Shown: positions 1-11,288, counted from the stretch's first letter. The stretch is DNA of 64,000 nucleotides from Prinia subflava (GCF_021018805.1 NW_026960610.1:2852001-2916000), one strand, 5' to 3'. Program-made: numbers and translations. Notes: generated by a model not told the origin, from the sequence alone.

Positions 1-322
1 CCGCGGGAAGCATGGTAGGCGATGGCATGCCCGCCTGTAATGTCCCCATGCCTTCCATCACGGCATTGATTTTTCGGAGGTCTTGTAGCAACCTCCATTT
101 CCCAGACTTCTTTTTGATACAAAACACAGGAGTGTTCCAGGGACTGGTAGATGGTTCTAGATGCTCCTGGTCCAACTGCTCCTGAACAAGTTCGCGAAGG
201 GCGACTAGCTTGTCATGAGAGAGGGGCCACTGATTCTCCCAGATGGGTTTGTCTACCAGCCACCGTAAAGGAGGCGTGGGACACTCTGCGCCCTTCGTCA
301 CAGTGGCCCCCATTAAAAATCC
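1..322 (-). CDS. pol: P1 pol, N-terminal reverse transcriptase fragment
   Basis: The open frame covers the end of the protease-pol junction and the RT fingers. Readable landmarks are a [12 protein letters not shown] segment, [20 protein letters not shown] and [11 protein letters not shown]. These match the conserved N-terminal RT block of class II retroviruses and align with the same blocks in P2 (about 5160-5290) and P5 (about 29040-29160). The catalytic palm lies outside the window. pol is in the -1 frame relative to the protease, and reading would switch at the GGATTTT heptamer at 316-322. I see no stop in the visible part. Whether the rest is intact cannot be told. Confidence 0.8.
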
Positions 323-1185
323 GTGCTGAGTCGTACCCCCCACGCGGCCGAAACATCCCTCCCCCAGAGGTTCTTAGCAGTGTCCATAACATAAGGCCAA
401 ATCGTGGCCGTCTGTCCCTCCGGGTTGGTGATGATCACAGGATTCTGGCTCACATAACACTGCTTCGTTCCTCCTATGCCCGTCACAGGTGTCTGCACCA
501 GGCTCGAAGGCCACTGCGGGGGCCAAGCTGCCAGGGAGAGAATCATAACATCGGCCCCGGGGTCCAGGAGGCCGCAAAGTTGAATCTCTGGCGGCGTTGC
601 ACCAGCTATGGACACAGTACACACCATCTCAGGACGGTGTTTGGTCAGGGCAACAGTCCAGTGCACTTGAGGTGGCCCAGTAGAGCCGAAGCCGCCGTCA
701 CCTCGTGACCGGTCCTCCGTCCTAGAAATAGAAGACTTAAAAGGAACATGTTGAGCAATTCGTGTGCCTTTTGGGATAGTCAGAGGGGGGGTAGGTGTGG
801 AGACCATCGCGTGAATCTGCCCTGAAAAATCAGCATCGATGAGTCCTGTGTGCACAATGATACCCTGAATGATGGCACTAGACCTCCCCATGAGGAAAGC
901 ACTCATGCCATCACCCAAAGGACCAAAGGCATCCAAGGGGACCCTGTGTATCTTGTCCGAATTTATGAGGACAGATTCTGCTGTGCAGACGTCAACACCC
1001 GCTGAGCCACGGGTGCTGGCTGCAAGCCTGCTAAGCAGACCTCCATCGGTTCGGGTGGGGGCAGAGACTTGTCTGAGCGCGTCTCTGCTTCGCGCTGCGT
1101 TTCGTGTTTCCCGACACCAGAAGGGGATGGCCATTGGCATGCACCGTCGCCCTGCAATTATTTGCATAGTGATTTGGTTTTCCAC
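313..1185 (-). CDS. pro: P1 pro: dUTPase plus aspartic protease
   Basis: A 290-codon open frame overlaps the gag end by 155 bases and is in -1 frame to it. The upstream part reads as a trimeric dUTPase: an LMGRSSA motif, then [11 protein letters not shown], then [13 protein letters not shown]. These are the motif 2, 3 and 4 regions of retroviral dUTPases. The downstream part is a retropepsin, with its active site region LLDPGADV, the flap region GIGG and a C-terminal WGRD motif. The active site reads DPG where the family has DTG or DSG, so this copy is probably catalytically dead. The first ATG in the frame is unlikely to be a true start, because the protein would be made by gag-pro frameshifting. 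Confidence 0.82.
   Translation of the reverse strand: MENQITMQIIAGRRCMPMAIPFWCRETRNAARSRDALRQVSAPTRTDGGLLSRLAASTRGSAGVDVCTAESVLINSDKIHRVPLDAFGPLGDGMSAFLMGRSSAIIQGIIVHTGLIDADFSGQIHAMVSTPTPPLTIPKGTRIAQHVPFKSSISRTEDRSRGDGGFGSTGPPQVHWTVALTKHRPEMVCTVSIAGATPPEIQLCGLLDPGADVMILSLAAWPPQWPSSLVQTPVTGIGGTKQCYVSQNPVIITNPEGQTATIWPYVMDTAKNLWGRDVSAAWGVRLSTDF
316..322 (-). promoter_or_regulatory. Putative pro-pol -1 frameshift site (GGATTTT) of P1
   Basis: The heptamer lies three bases before the protease stop codon (313-315), and the pol frame continues directly in -1. Known betaretroviral pro-pol slippage uses a G GAU UUA site. The same GGATTTT sits at the matching place in P2 (5001-5007) and P5 (29322-29328), which supports function over chance. 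Confidence 0.55.
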
Positions 1186-3878
1186 ATCGAGCGCACAGAA
1201 ACAAGGGGGCCGTGGTTTTTTGCACTTTCTTCCCCTGTTTTTTCCTGGTTTTGGGACTGCCCTGCTGTTGCAGCCTGCCCTGAGGGCCCATCCAAGCAGG
1301 CTGCATCACAGGGGCCATGGCTGGTTGTACAGCCATAGCCACAGGTGACTGCACAGCATCAGCCAAGGCAACAAACTTGCGGCTACGTGTGCTTATCTTT
1401 GCACAGGCCTCTGCCATCTGAGCGATGGACGGATCACCAGGAAGTGTGTCGATGATCCTCCTGCAATCAGTATTGCAGTTGCCTCGGCCCAGGTGCTTAA
1501 GTAATACCTTCCTATGCTCAGGATCACCGACCTGCTTTTCCACTGCAGCAGTCAGCCTTCCTGCAAAATGCAGGAATGGCTCATCAGCTCCTTGAACAAT
1601 TGTGGCAAACGATTCCTCTGGAGCAGCCATTGCTATGGTCTGAACCAGAGCTGCCATGCCTACCTGCTGGCACTGCTCAAGCACCAAGGGCGCAAACCCA
1701 ACTTGTCCATTGGCATCGGCATAATTTCCAATGCCCAGCAGCTTATTGGTATCAACCGTGCGCCTGACATCAGTTGAGCCTAATGTGGCATTTTGCTCCA
1801 CTGTGCTGTTTGCTGACTCCATTTTGATTTGAAAATTTCATATTCGACAGGTGGAAACAGAGCCCAAGCTAGACTCCAGATGTCGTAAGGTGTTAAAAGA
1901 TGACCGTTGAAAAACCTGAGCATCTGCATCACTTCACTAGACCCCAGGCCATATTTCCCCACAGTATCACGAAGCTCCATCAAGGCTTTCCAATGCAAAG
2001 GCTGGTGGGTATTATGGGTAACACCTGTTATGACAGGGAAAGCCTGGAGACCTCCTGGTAGGGTGGCAGGACCTGCCACATCCCGTCCCCGTGGGGTCCA
2101 CAGGGACAGAGGCAGACACTTGGCTGGGGGCCAGCTGAATGCCAGACCCCGGAGGTCCACCGGCGTCCGAAACAACAGCAGTAGAGCTAATCTTTTCAGA
2201 CTCCGGAGGACGATGTGTACACATGCATTCCTCCACTTCCTCCATCTTGACTCTAACTTCCCCCCAAAATCGCTGCTGGTCCTTCGGCCGCACTGTGACA
2301 TTACAAGGAGGGAGTGTCCTGGTGGAGGATCCCAGATCGCGGGGTCTCTTGGCCCTGGGAAGGGCCGGCCGGACCCCAGCTGCGTCCCCACCAGCGCTGA
2401 AATTAAAAACTGTAGCGCCTGCTCCCATCGCAGGCGCAGCGCCGGTGGGAGGCTGCGGGTGCGGGCCCGCTGGCGCTTCCGCAGCCCCGGCGGTGCCTGC
2501 GCCCGCCGCAGCACGGGTATAGGGCTCTTCAGTAGGTGTAGGTTCCGATAGAACCCCCGAGTCCCATGCAGGCAGATTACAATGTGCTGGGACGGGTGCG
2601 GCTGGCGGAGCTTTCGCTCCACTGTGCGCCGTGGTCAAGGGCGCCTGCGCACTCAGCGCGGGGGGGGGACGGGGGGCGGGCACCAGCGCTGCCCGCGGGG
2701 CTGCGTCCCCGTCTCGCGCCGCGATCGACGGCGCAGGGGCGGTTCGCGGGACTGCACCCTCGCCGCGCGCCGTGCTCAGCACCGCAGGCGCGGCCGGTGC
2801 AGTGGGGGGGGGGACCCAGGAAAGGAGCGGGGATCGGCGCCGCTCTGCCCTTGCCCGAGCCAGCCGCCGCTCGGTCCGGGATCCCGCCGAGTAAGGTTTC
2901 ACCGAGGCTCCGCCGGCCTATAGCAGGCGGCAGCCCCCCCGAAAGGGAATGCACGGACTGCCCACCCAACAGGACGGCGGCCGGCGAAGAGCCGATACAG
3001 GCCCCGCCTCCAGCGGCGCCCGCCCCCTGCACGCTCTGCAGAAACGGCGCAGGCGCAGAGGCGCCCAAGGAGCCACCCTCGGCGCCCAAGTGGGGCGGCG
3101 CGGGGGGCGGCTCCACCCTTGACGTATCCAGAGGATAAGTCGTGGAAGTTCCACAGTTCCGGCAGAGCATGGTAATAGAATCATGCTCTACGAGAGGCGG
3201 GGCCCGCGCCGCGGGTTCCTCCCCGCCCGTCAGTGCTGGGAAGGCCTGAATGGAAGGCTCTCCCATCCCCACTCTCCGGCGCTGTGGCGCAGGAGTGGGC
3301 GGGGCCGGCCGTGACGACTGCGGGGCCCCGCCCTCTCGATGTTGGAGCGGCCGGGGCGGGCTCAGGCTTCCCCTGTTCCCCAAAAATTCGAAATCCGAAT
3401 TGGAGAGGAACAAATCTTCCAGCGCATCAGCCGGAGGGGGAGGAAAAGAATCCTCCGACCTCGGAGACAGGGGGTCGAGCTCGGACGGAGATCCCACGTC
3501 CGACACCGCGGCCGCGTCCCTTTGCGGCCCCCCACCTACCACCGGAGAGGGAGGGTCGCTCAGAGAATCTGCCGAGATCTCCGAGCTAGCGGGATCCATT
3601 TCCCCGAAAAAGAGATCAATCTTTCGCCACACAACCAACAACCTGGCTGCCTCCAGCATGAGGGGAGAGGAGAGAAAGTCCATGAGGCACTCCCCCAAAC
3701 TGCCCCACACCTCCCCAGAAAAGGCGTCCGCCGGATCGCTAAAGAAGCCACGCCCCCGGGCCCATTCAAACAAACCCTGAAGTTCTGCCCAGGAAACAGG
3801 AACGTGCTTTCGTTCCATAATAGACTTCCAGACATCTAAAGCTATGGAGTCCTCTTTCAAGACCGTATCGAAAGGCAT
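1031..3878 (-). pseudogene. gag: P1 gag (matrix, Pro/Ala-rich region, capsid, nucleocapsid), frameshifted
   Basis: The ATG at 3878 (MPFDTVLKED) opens a matrix-like domain of about 110 residues. A very GC-rich Pro/Ala/Gly-rich stretch follows. Capsid N-terminal sequence (LLTPYDIWSLAWALFP) is read around 1800-2060. Capsid C-terminal sequence has a major homology region (QGADEPFLHFAGRL). One CCHC zinc knuckle follows ([14 protein letters not shown]). These pieces lie in at least three frames (about 3878-2880, 2900-2060, 2060-1800 and 1822-1031), so small indels have broken the gene. A run of 15 C (minus strand; 3894-3908) sits just upstream of the start. Gag would form the virion core, and this copy cannot make a full polyprotein. 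Confidence 0.8.
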
Positions 3879-3985
3879 TGTGCAGCAGAAAAAGGGGGGG
3901 GGGGGGGGTAAACCCGCCAAACAGAGCCACAGAGCCTAGGGAAGGAGTGAAAGGCCCGACAGAGCTCACCCAGACAGTCCTACCA

Positions 3986-4003
3986 CACACGTCAGGGTCA
4001 CCA
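3986..4003 (-). promoter_or_regulatory. P1 primer binding site, tRNA-Trp type
   Basis: Minus-strand TGGTGACCCTGACGTGTG begins two bases after the LTR end. It matches the 3' end of tRNA-Trp except for one internal base and the last two. Tryptophan tRNA primes avian leukosis/sarcoma viruses. Confidence 0.75.
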
Positions 4004-4005
4004 GA

Positions 4006-4209
4006 TGTCACAGTGGACACGGGAAGAACCACACGAGGACACGCTGGTGAGCGAAGCAGGAAAAAAAGGGACCAGTTTATTTAAAAAACCCAGTTTTATA
4101 CATTTCCCATGGTGCCCGTGGATTGGAGGATGGAATTCCACCTCTCAATCCACGTTGGTCGAGCTAACTGTCAATCACATTTCTCCTCCTACCTAGAAAT
4201 ATGTAAACA
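4006..4209 (-). repeat. P1 5' LTR (about 204 bp)
   Basis: On the minus strand the LTR runs from TGTTTACATATT to CACTGTGACA. It carries a TATAAAA box (4094-4100) and an AATAAA signal (4076-4081) only 13 bases further on. That gives a very short R region. A block just upstream of the TATA box (GGTGGAATTCC..CCTCCAATCCAC) is shared with the P4 LTRs (11110-11143 and 14832-14865), so the two LTR families are related. Confidence 0.7.
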
Positions 4210-4211
4210 AT

Positions 4212-4868
4212 TGTCACGATCCAAGCAGGAATCGTGATAGGTTCGTGTGATCTCAGAGTGCAAAAAGTACTTGAGGGGACAATAATTTAATCATACAACA
4301 AATGCACCTTTATTGAGTGCCAACAACACTTTGCGATAGAGGGAATGAGAAAGGAAAAATAGGATACAGAGCGAGGAAAGGGGGGCAGGGGGATATAGCT
4401 ACCAACGGCAGAGGCGTCCTCGTGGCGTGGCGTCTGGCCAATGGATCCGTCTTCTGTCCGTGGGGAGATCTCAAAGTGTGAGTCACAGGGGGAAGCTTTT
4501 ATAGTCATTTCAGAAGCGGGGGGCACCTGGCCAAGGCGGGCAGAAGCGGGAGGGAGCACCCGAAAGTCATTGTGAGGAGCCCCGTTGCTCTGGGAACCAG
4601 GTGCAACCGTTTAGATCGAGCAGGTCTGGGACAAGCAGGTCTGGGCCTGGTTGCAGGTAAGCACAGGCTGTCCAGCCGTCCACTGTCTTCGTACAAGTTC
4701 CCATGGGAGCCAGCTCCGGTCCAGTAGTCACACCTGCAGTTCAGTGCTTGGTACACACACACACCGTGGGTTAGGCCCGAGCCCCTTGCACACAGTCCCT
4801 TCCTTGACTGAGGACCTTGACGAAGGTCGTGAGGCAAAACCAGGGACCCTTGGGCCCCGACTCTCACA
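4212..4868 (-). repeat. Solo LTR S1
   Basis: On the minus strand it runs from TGTGAGAGTC to ATCGTGACA. It has a TATAAAAG box (4497-4504) and an AATAAA signal (4309-4314). ACAAT flanks both sides (4207-4211 and 4869-4873), a 5-bp target duplication. No internal retroviral sequence is attached. It landed at the outer edge of the P1 LTR, so it is younger than P1. Confidence 0.72.
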
Positions 4869-5000
4869 ACAATAAAAGACAGTTAGCAAAACATGGCCAG
4901 TGTTTATAGTAGAAAATGTGATAAGGTGAAATTTCTGACTCCAATATGAAGAATATAACAGAAGGCTTAAAAAAGTCTTCAAAACCAGGGTGACACCCCA

Positions 5001-5960
5001 GGATTTTTGCAAATAGCCACTGTAGAGCGCCCTACCCAAAAGTTAAAGTGGTTGGAGAATACCACAAGGTGGGTAGCACAGAGGCCTTTGAGTAAAGAAA
5101 AATTCAAGTGCTTGAGGAGCTCATGGAAGAGCAATTGGCTCAAGGACACATCATAGAGACAGCAAGCCCCTGGAATTTCCCGATCTTTGTAATAAAGAAA
5201 CTGGGGAAGGACAAGTGGAGATTGCTCCATGATCTAGGAGAAATTAAGAAAATCGTAGAAGACATGGGACCTCTCCAACCAGGGATGCCCACTCCAACAA
5301 TGCTCCCTCGAGATTGGCAATTGGCTGTCTTAGACATCAAGGACTGTTTCTTCCAAATTCCATTGCACCCTGAAGATGCCCCACAGTTTGCATTCTCAGT
5401 TCCCACTGTTAATAGACAAGCCCCAATGAAGCGTTATCACTGGAGGGTCCTTCCCCAGGGTCTCAAATCGAGTCCTTTCATATGCCAACAATATGTAACC
5501 TCATTACTCTCTCCGGTAGGCGCCAAGAGAAAAGAAGCCATTATCCTTCACTACATGGATGATGTGCTGGTGTGTGGCCCCAATTACTCTGTACTCCAAC
5601 ACACGCTTGACCTAGTGGTTAAAGTTTTAACCTCTGCTGGATTTCAGTTACAGGAGGACAAGGTTCAAAGGATGCCACCTTGGAAGTACCTGGGTTTGCA
5701 AATCACTGCAAGGACTGTTGTTCCGCAGAGCCTAGAAATTGGTTGCAATCCAAAAACCCTAGCGGATCTCCACTCCCTGGATGGATCTTTGAACTGGGTA
5801 AGACCCTGGCTAGGCCTCAAAAATCAAGATCTAGAACCCCTCTTCAATTTATTGAAGGGGGAGAAGGAGCTGATGTCTCCCAGGGAGCTGACCCCAGAGG
5901 CGAAGACAGCAATCGAAAAGGTACAAAAGGCCTTGTCAGAGAGGAAGGCTCATGGATGTG
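5001..5960 (+). pseudogene. pol: P2 protease end and reverse transcriptase, interrupted by P3
   Basis: The protease ends in a VTPQDF segment at the GGATTTT heptamer (5001-5007), and pol continues in -1. One base appears lost in an A-run near 5100, which puts the first 30 or so codons out of frame. From 5108 the RT is open. It has SPWNFPIFVIKK, LLHDLGEI, LAVLDIKDCFFQIPLHP (the first catalytic Asp), VLPQGLKSSP and HYMDDVLV (the catalytic YMDD). The RT then runs into the thumb and connection. It stops at 5960 where the P3 LTR begins with TSD GATGTG. The next P2 residues are at 17242. The RT catalytic residues are intact, but the gene is split by more than 11 kb. Confidence 0.85.
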
Positions 5961-6644
5961 TGTTGGAGTCCAGGGCATCTCTCTGGTCGCCCTAGAGGGT
6001 CGGGGACCTGGTCAAAGGGGTCTGCGACCCAGACAGGGGGGTTTGGAACGTGTACAGGGGGCTCTAGGATCTGTACAGGGGGCGTTAAGCCTTGGCAAAG
6101 AGCCCAGGGAGATGCAAGCTTTGACTTTAGTCCATGGGAGAAACTACCTACATTGCAGGAGGAGTTACAAGTAACCAAAGTGTGAAATAGATAGTAATCA
6201 GTTTATCACTGGGGGTGCATGTATTTTGGGTGTGTGGACTCGAGAGGACAAGATGGAGGATTCAGGGTGTGGTCCTGTCCTTCTTCTTCTTCTTTTGGTC
6301 CGACATTTCTGCTGTGAAGGTGGCACGTTTGGATAGGGTCAAAGTAGATATGACCTGTCTAGCATAAGTGTTAGTTATTGGTGATTAATTGTAAATAATA
6401 GAAACCTAATATGTAGTATAAGAGGTCAAGACCCTCCCAGGGGAGGGGAGAGCGTCGTTGCCCCTGCTGCTGCACGGAGCTCTGCAAGGCATGAGGAGCT
6501 TGTGAGATAAGAAAAAATAAACAGAGAGCGAGACCTTGAACACGAGAAACCTGAAAACTCCGTGTGTTTCTTTGCACCCAGCTCGCGACTCATCAAAAGG
6601 CAGAGACAATTTATCACCCTAATCTCGGGGGGTTAAACCTGAGA
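5961..6644 (+). repeat. P3 5' LTR
   Basis: It starts TGTTGGAGTCCAGGG and ends AACCTGAGA, 684 bp. It has a TATAAGAG box at 6417-6424 and AATAAA at 6516-6521. It belongs to the same family as the solo LTR at 60874-61557, and more distantly the LTR at 26270-26925. Unlike its 3' partner it keeps its GG dinucleotides. At those sites it agrees with the independent solo copy, so it shows the ancestral state. Confidence 0.9.
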
Positions 6645-6647
6645 TTC

Positions 6648-6665
6648 TAGCATCCCTGGGTGGTC
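6648..6665 (+). promoter_or_regulatory. P3 primer binding site, tRNA-Asn type
   Basis: TAGCATCCCTGGGTGGTC follows the LTR after three bases. It fits the 3' end of tRNA-Asn except at three positions. Two of these are G-to-A changes in the first five bases. From recalled tRNA sequence, so the assignment should be checked. Confidence 0.55.
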
Positions 6666-6920
6666 AACGAATACCCAGTGGACACACAGCCAGCCCTTTG
6701 ATGGTGAGGCATCGGACACTCAACTGTTGAGAAGATTATCAAGACATCTCTGCAGAGAAGCCAATCTCCAATTCCTTCTGGACCAATGGACTTCTGAGGG
6801 CCCTAGACCCCATCCTCCTGAGACCTGCTGGCCAGTGACCAGGACAACCCCAGACCAAATCGGAGAGCAGCAACAGCAATGCTATAGGCCTTTGGTAAGA
6901 CCAGTCAAATTTAGAACATA

Positions 6921-9223
6921 GGAGAAGTTACTTCCCAAGAGCAAGTGAATATTCTGTCAGCCTTACAGGCTGCGATTGCTGCACATCCTGTGGCATTGTC
7001 TGAGAAGGAGTTACGGGCACTCCTTCTGTAGGTTCGCTGCAATTATCCTCATTGTGAAACCCATGCCCTGTTTGAGCCAGGGTTTTAGCAAGAGGCAAAC
7101 AGAGAATTGCATCACAGAGCTACGAAAAGAGATAAAATAGCCCAAAAGCTTTAACCAGCAGCGAGAACTATGCTAGAGGCTATCTCACAAAATGGCAAGA
7201 GCACATCACAGCTGCAGCACAGTAATGCAGAAGAAAATAGTAGCTCTTCTGCTTGCCCTCAGCCAGCAGACTTGACTCCCACAAGAGATGTAAGAAGAGA
7301 TCCTCAAGCGCAGCTTTCCCCGAGTTCCTCAGAGCCTCTTGACTCACCATTACCAGTCCCAAAGAAATTAAAACTTCTAATTCTCCCCAGTGACCAAGAA
7401 GACACAAATATGTTATATTTTGAAGCTTGTCCTCCAGCCACAATCCCTTTGCCCAACAAGGGAACGGGAGGTCCAAGACAGAGCCCACCTTCAAGCCCTT
7501 CCATTCCCTCACCCCAAGGTCCAGCACCCCTGCACCCCTGGGTGAACAAACACCACAGGAAGCTCTTGCGCCGCTTTTCCCTGCTTTTGCCCAGGGTTCA
7601 GAACAGCAAGACGGGGGGGCTGCAGTGCAAGCAGCAGGCGCCCTTTAGGCGCTCGTCCCAGCCACGCCGGGCATGGTGGGCAAGATCGCAGGGCATGGAG
7701 TCAATCTCCCGTGCTATGATCAGTCACGTGCCAAGGCACTCAGAAGACATCCCATCCCAGGGGGGCACAAACCACAGAGAACACCTGTCCACAAGAGAAG
7801 CCCACAAATTCGCGCAGAGCGGGACTGGATTGGGGGAAGACAGGGTGTGCCCTCCAAGGCAGAGGCGCCCTGCCGTAATACAGGCAGCGAGGGGGGAGAC
7901 GAGCACGCTTGAGAGCGCGAGCACAGAACTGAAGCAGCCTGCACAGAATCGGGCAGTGCGAGCACAGGCATCTGTGTCAAATGTCACAGTAAGTTTCAGT
8001 ACAGGCACGCAGCAGGGAAAGGGGGGCCTCTGCCCTGAGCTCGCGTTGGAAGGGGACAACCCCAAAGGCGATCAAGACAGAGCAGCCACTGACCATGAGC
8101 AGAGAAGGAGTGTTTCCTCAGCCACTGCCGTGCCAAGACAAGCAGAGGCAGAGTGCAGTCAGCCCAGAGGCTTTCCCTTCCACGCCCCTGCATCAAGACA
8201 AGCAAGGAGGGGGCATGACAAAGGCAGAGATCTTGCCCAAGACACCACCCCCACACAGCAACCACCGCTGAGTCAGACCCCGCCCACCAGCGCCATTGTG
8301 ATACTTCCTCAGCTCACATGCAGCGAAGCTGAATCTGCTGCAGCGTTTCTGCATTTAAGTGCACGTCCAAAAGTCAAAACAGTTCTACAAAAGCACCCAA
8401 GACTTGAAAGTCTCTTGCAAGCACAACGCCTACTAGCAGAAGCAGTTGCTGACCTGCCAGAACCCACGGGCGCCGAGCAGCAGTACCAAGCTAGTGCCTC
8501 TGCAGCGCCACCTAGTGACAAGATCCCCCCATTACACCAGATTTTCCAAGTTCCTATAAAAAGTACATTTCTCCTAAGCCAGTGAGTTTTACGCATAATG
8601 ATCCATTCCCACAGCTGCAAGGAGATTTCATGCCAACTCCAGAAGACCAAAGAGCACCTCAAGAACAACAACAAGTGCCGAGCACTGATGACAGCATGAT
8701 CTACATCACTGCTTCACAAGGCACTCCTGTGTAGACAACAGCAAGTGCTTCAGCTGGTTCCTCCAGTCATGCACAACCATTATGGTTGTCAAAAGATCTC
8801 ATGCGACAATTTTTCCTTCAGCTTTTTCTCCAATTTAAAGAAACAGCTTTAGAGATTTGTCCAGACCTTCCAGCCCATTTTTGTCACATGTTCCCTTCAA
8901 CAAGAAGTAGCCAAACCCTTCCTAGATCCACTGTAAATATTCCCTTGTTGTCCACATCACAGCTACCTGCTAAGTCCTCACCTTCCTTTAATAGTGCTGC
9001 ACAAGGTCCACATGCTGCACAAGTACCCCAGATTCCCATTCCCTCTCCAGATCTACCAAAAAGAGCAGTGACCTTCAAGATTAAAAGAGCTACATCTCAG
9101 TTAAGTGCAGAGATTCCACAGATGCCATCAAGCTCCAAGTTGAGAGAAGCTGCATCACAGCAATTAATTTCATTTTATAGACAACCATCTGCCGAATTAC
9201 AAGTACCCCGTGCGTCAGACTAG
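6921..9223 (+). pseudogene. gag: P3 gag, matrix and Pro/Ser/Gln-rich region
   Basis: Matrix-like sequence (SALQAAIAAHPVALSEKEL) is read before 7030 with in-frame stops. From the ATG at 7170 a 471-codon frame stays open to 8585. It is rich in Pro, Ser, Gln and Arg with no recognisable fold. After a stop at 8583-8585 a similar low-complexity stretch continues to 9223 (145 codons open from 8786). By position it is the linker between matrix and capsid, which is also very long in P1, P4 and P5. The open length may owe more to composition than to selection. This part still has normal GG content, unlike the sequence downstream. The leader between 6666 and 6920 holds nothing I recognise. Confidence 0.6.
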
Positions 9224-9329
9224 ACTGAAATAAAAAAGAGAGCTTTAAAAGAGACTTTGACTTGACAAACACAAAAAGTATTGCTTTACCAGTCACTTAT
9301 AATGTACAAAGTAAAAATGTTAGATGAAA

Positions 9330-9978
9330 ACAGCTAGATCACAAAGTAGTGAAAGATCTAGTCAAAGCCATCCTCAACAATAGATTGAAATCACCATACT
9401 TCAAACAACTGTTAAAAGAAACATTCAGTTTATACGATTTAACATCATATGACCTCAAGTCAATTGCTTCAATGATTCTCACAGACTCACAGATTCTTAT
9501 CTGAAACACAAAATAGGAAAGAGCTCTTGGAGAGCTCAAGAAGAAATACCAAAAGAGACCACATGCAAGCTTCGCAGTAGCACAGATAGCAAGCGATGCA
9601 CCAGATGATGATCCTACCCGACAAGACAGACTTCTACCACAAGATGTGTTAATAGACATCAAAGATGCAACGCAGAAAGTGATTCTGCAAATTCCACCAG
9701 CAAGAACACCAGAAAACATTTACACAAAAATAAAGCAAAGACCATCAGAATCTTACACCTCGTTTGTTGACCACCTGACACAAACACTAAACAAGCAATT
9801 AAATGATGAAAGAGCAAAGCCACATCTACTCCGAAGTCTTGCATTAGCAAATGCCAACACAGAATGCAAGCGCATCGTCAGTGCAATGCACAGTCAGCCC
9901 TCTCTAGCAGAGATAGTAAAAGCATGCAGCAAAGTGAGAACACCTCAGCATGTTGCATCAGTTCAAGCAAGCATCTAA
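9330..9978 (+). pseudogene. gag: P3 gag capsid
   Basis: Capsid is readable across stop codons. SPYFKQLLKETFSLY and SIASMILTDSQ match the same region of P5 gag (about 30980-31080). A 110-codon open piece (9646-9978) carries the major homology region (QRPSESYTSFVDHL) and NANTECKRI. Stops arise where Trp codons are expected, for example at about 9500 and 9510, as TGG to TGA or TAG. The frame ends in TAA at 9976-9978. No nucleocapsid zinc knuckle follows. The sequence jumps to RNase H near 10090, so a deletion has joined capsid to late pol. Confidence 0.75.
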
Positions 9979-10094
9979 AGAGATCAAATAAAAAAAGTCA
10001 TCAAAGAAGCTTTTGCAGCGCTTCAACAACATAACTCCGCAGAAGCAATGACAACGAAATTTGCAGGAGAGCAAATGCTTCAAATGTAGGCAAA

Positions 10095-10939
10095 AAGCTT
10101 AAAAGATCGCTTCTAAAAGAAGTTAACAACGAAGATTTATTTTCATATTTACTTTCTATGAAGACACTGTTGCAGGACAGGGAGCATGAATATTTTGTTT
10201 CACACATCAAGGCACATTCCTCTCTTCCAAGATTTTTAGCAGAAAGCAATACACACGCAGATGCATTGGCAATGCCAATTTCAAAAACCTTGCCGAACAT
10301 CTTTGAACAAGCAAAACTGAGTCATGCATTCTTTCATCAGAATGCTCAAGCACTGATAGAAACTTTTCACATTTCCAAGAGTCAAGCACAAGAAATAATT
10401 AGTGCTTGCCTAAATTGTCAGCTTGTGCAACCTCCTGCATCCACAGAAGCAGTCAATCTGAGAAGATTGCAAAGTCTGCAGTTATAGCAGACAGATGTGA
10501 CAAAGTATCCATCTTTTAAGAAGCTAAAAAATATTCATGTCTCAGTTGACACCTTTTCAAGCGCAGTTTTTGCGTCCTTGCACACAAGAGAAACAGCACA
10601 ACACGCTTGTCGACATTTCTTACAAGCGTTTGCATCATTAAGTGTGCTACAAGAAGTCAAAACAGACAATAGCCAAACTTAGACAAAGAAAGTGCTTGAT
10701 AAATTTTTGAAAAAATGAGGTGTCCATCACACCTTTAGCATTCCATATTCTCCAACAAGTCAAGCAATCATTGAAAGAACACACCACACATTAAAATCCC
10801 TTAGATAAGCAAAAAAGAGAAGAAATGAACACACCACCACATATGCACTTAAACAAAGCTTTGTATGTCCTGAATTTTCTGAACAGCTCTTTTACAGAGC
10901 CCACTCCTCCAATTGTCAAGCATTTTTCAAATAGTACAA
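10095..10939 (+). pseudogene. pol: P3 pol remnant: RNase H end and integrase, cut by P4
   Basis: The first part is the end of RNase H (YFVSHIKAHSSLP, then NTHADALA with the last catalytic Asp). The integrase zinc-binding domain follows (HAFFHQN for the two His, CLNCQ for the two Cys). Next is the start of the catalytic core with TDVTKYPSF (first Asp), KTDN (second Asp) and, past stops, IIERTHHTL (Glu). TAG interrupts at 10486-10488 and again after 10680. The integrase reads as far as a PPIVKHFSNS segment at 10939, where P4 begins, and continues at 14996. Confidence 0.8.
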
Positions 10940-11268
10940 TGTTGCCATGAGTTTTTCCCGGTTTTGCTGAGCGCTCATATTAAAGGAGAAGTTCGTACCT
11001 TCTCACGCTCTTTTAATGTAAACATCAGCTATGTTCTATAAACATAGCCATTGTTTTTACATTTCTTGCCGGGACAACAAGACTGTGTGACAGTCCCCTT
11101 CACCAATGTGATGTGGAGGTGGGAATTCCTTCCTCCAATCCACAGGCCTCATAGTAAAAGTATAAAAGTAGGTTTTTGTAAATAAACCGGGGCTTCTGCC
11201 CTGCTGCTGTTGTTGCACCCAGATCAGTGTCCCCAGTCTGTTTTCCTGGTTGGGCCTCCACGGTGATA
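10940..11268 (+). repeat. P4 5' LTR
   Basis: It starts TGTTGCCATGAG and ends CCACGGTGATA. TATAAAA is at 11161-11167 and AATAAA at 11181-11186, so the poly(A) signal lies about 14 bases after the TATA box and R must be very short. The identical boundary is seen in the 3' copy. Confidence 0.9.
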
Positions 11269-11270
11269 AC

Positions 11271-11288
11271 TGGCGCCTAAGTGGTCAA
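11271..11288 (+). promoter_or_regulatory. P4 primer binding site
   Basis: TGGCGCCTAAGTGGTCAA starts two bases after the LTR. The first seven bases are those of lysine-tRNA primer sites, but the rest fits poorly, so the primer tRNA is uncertain. Confidence 0.45.

Larger units (their letters stand above)
1..4209 (-). mobile_element. Provirus P1: betaretrovirus-like ERV, 3' part outside window
   Basis: Read on the minus strand this is LTR, primer site, gag, dUTPase-protease and the start of pol, running off the left edge. gag, pro and pol lie in different frames, as in betaretroviruses. The primer site matches tryptophan tRNA, the primer used by avian leukosis viruses. gag is broken by frameshifts, so the copy is defective. 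It appears to sit inside P2, because P2 protease and pol sequence resumes just to its right. Its target duplication cannot be seen because the other end is outside the window. If the solo LTR at 4212-4868 is removed, the base run next to P1 is ATAAAA, which should also flank its missing end. Confidence 0.85.

Noticed and set aside
2566..3839. Plus-strand frames opposite P1 gag
   Set aside because: Low-complexity GC-rich shadows. The minus strand carries the matrix, capsid and zinc-knuckle text.
7170..8585. A non-retroviral host gene with a long open frame
   Set aside because: It lies between matrix-like and capsid text of P3 and has linker composition. Position explains it as gag.
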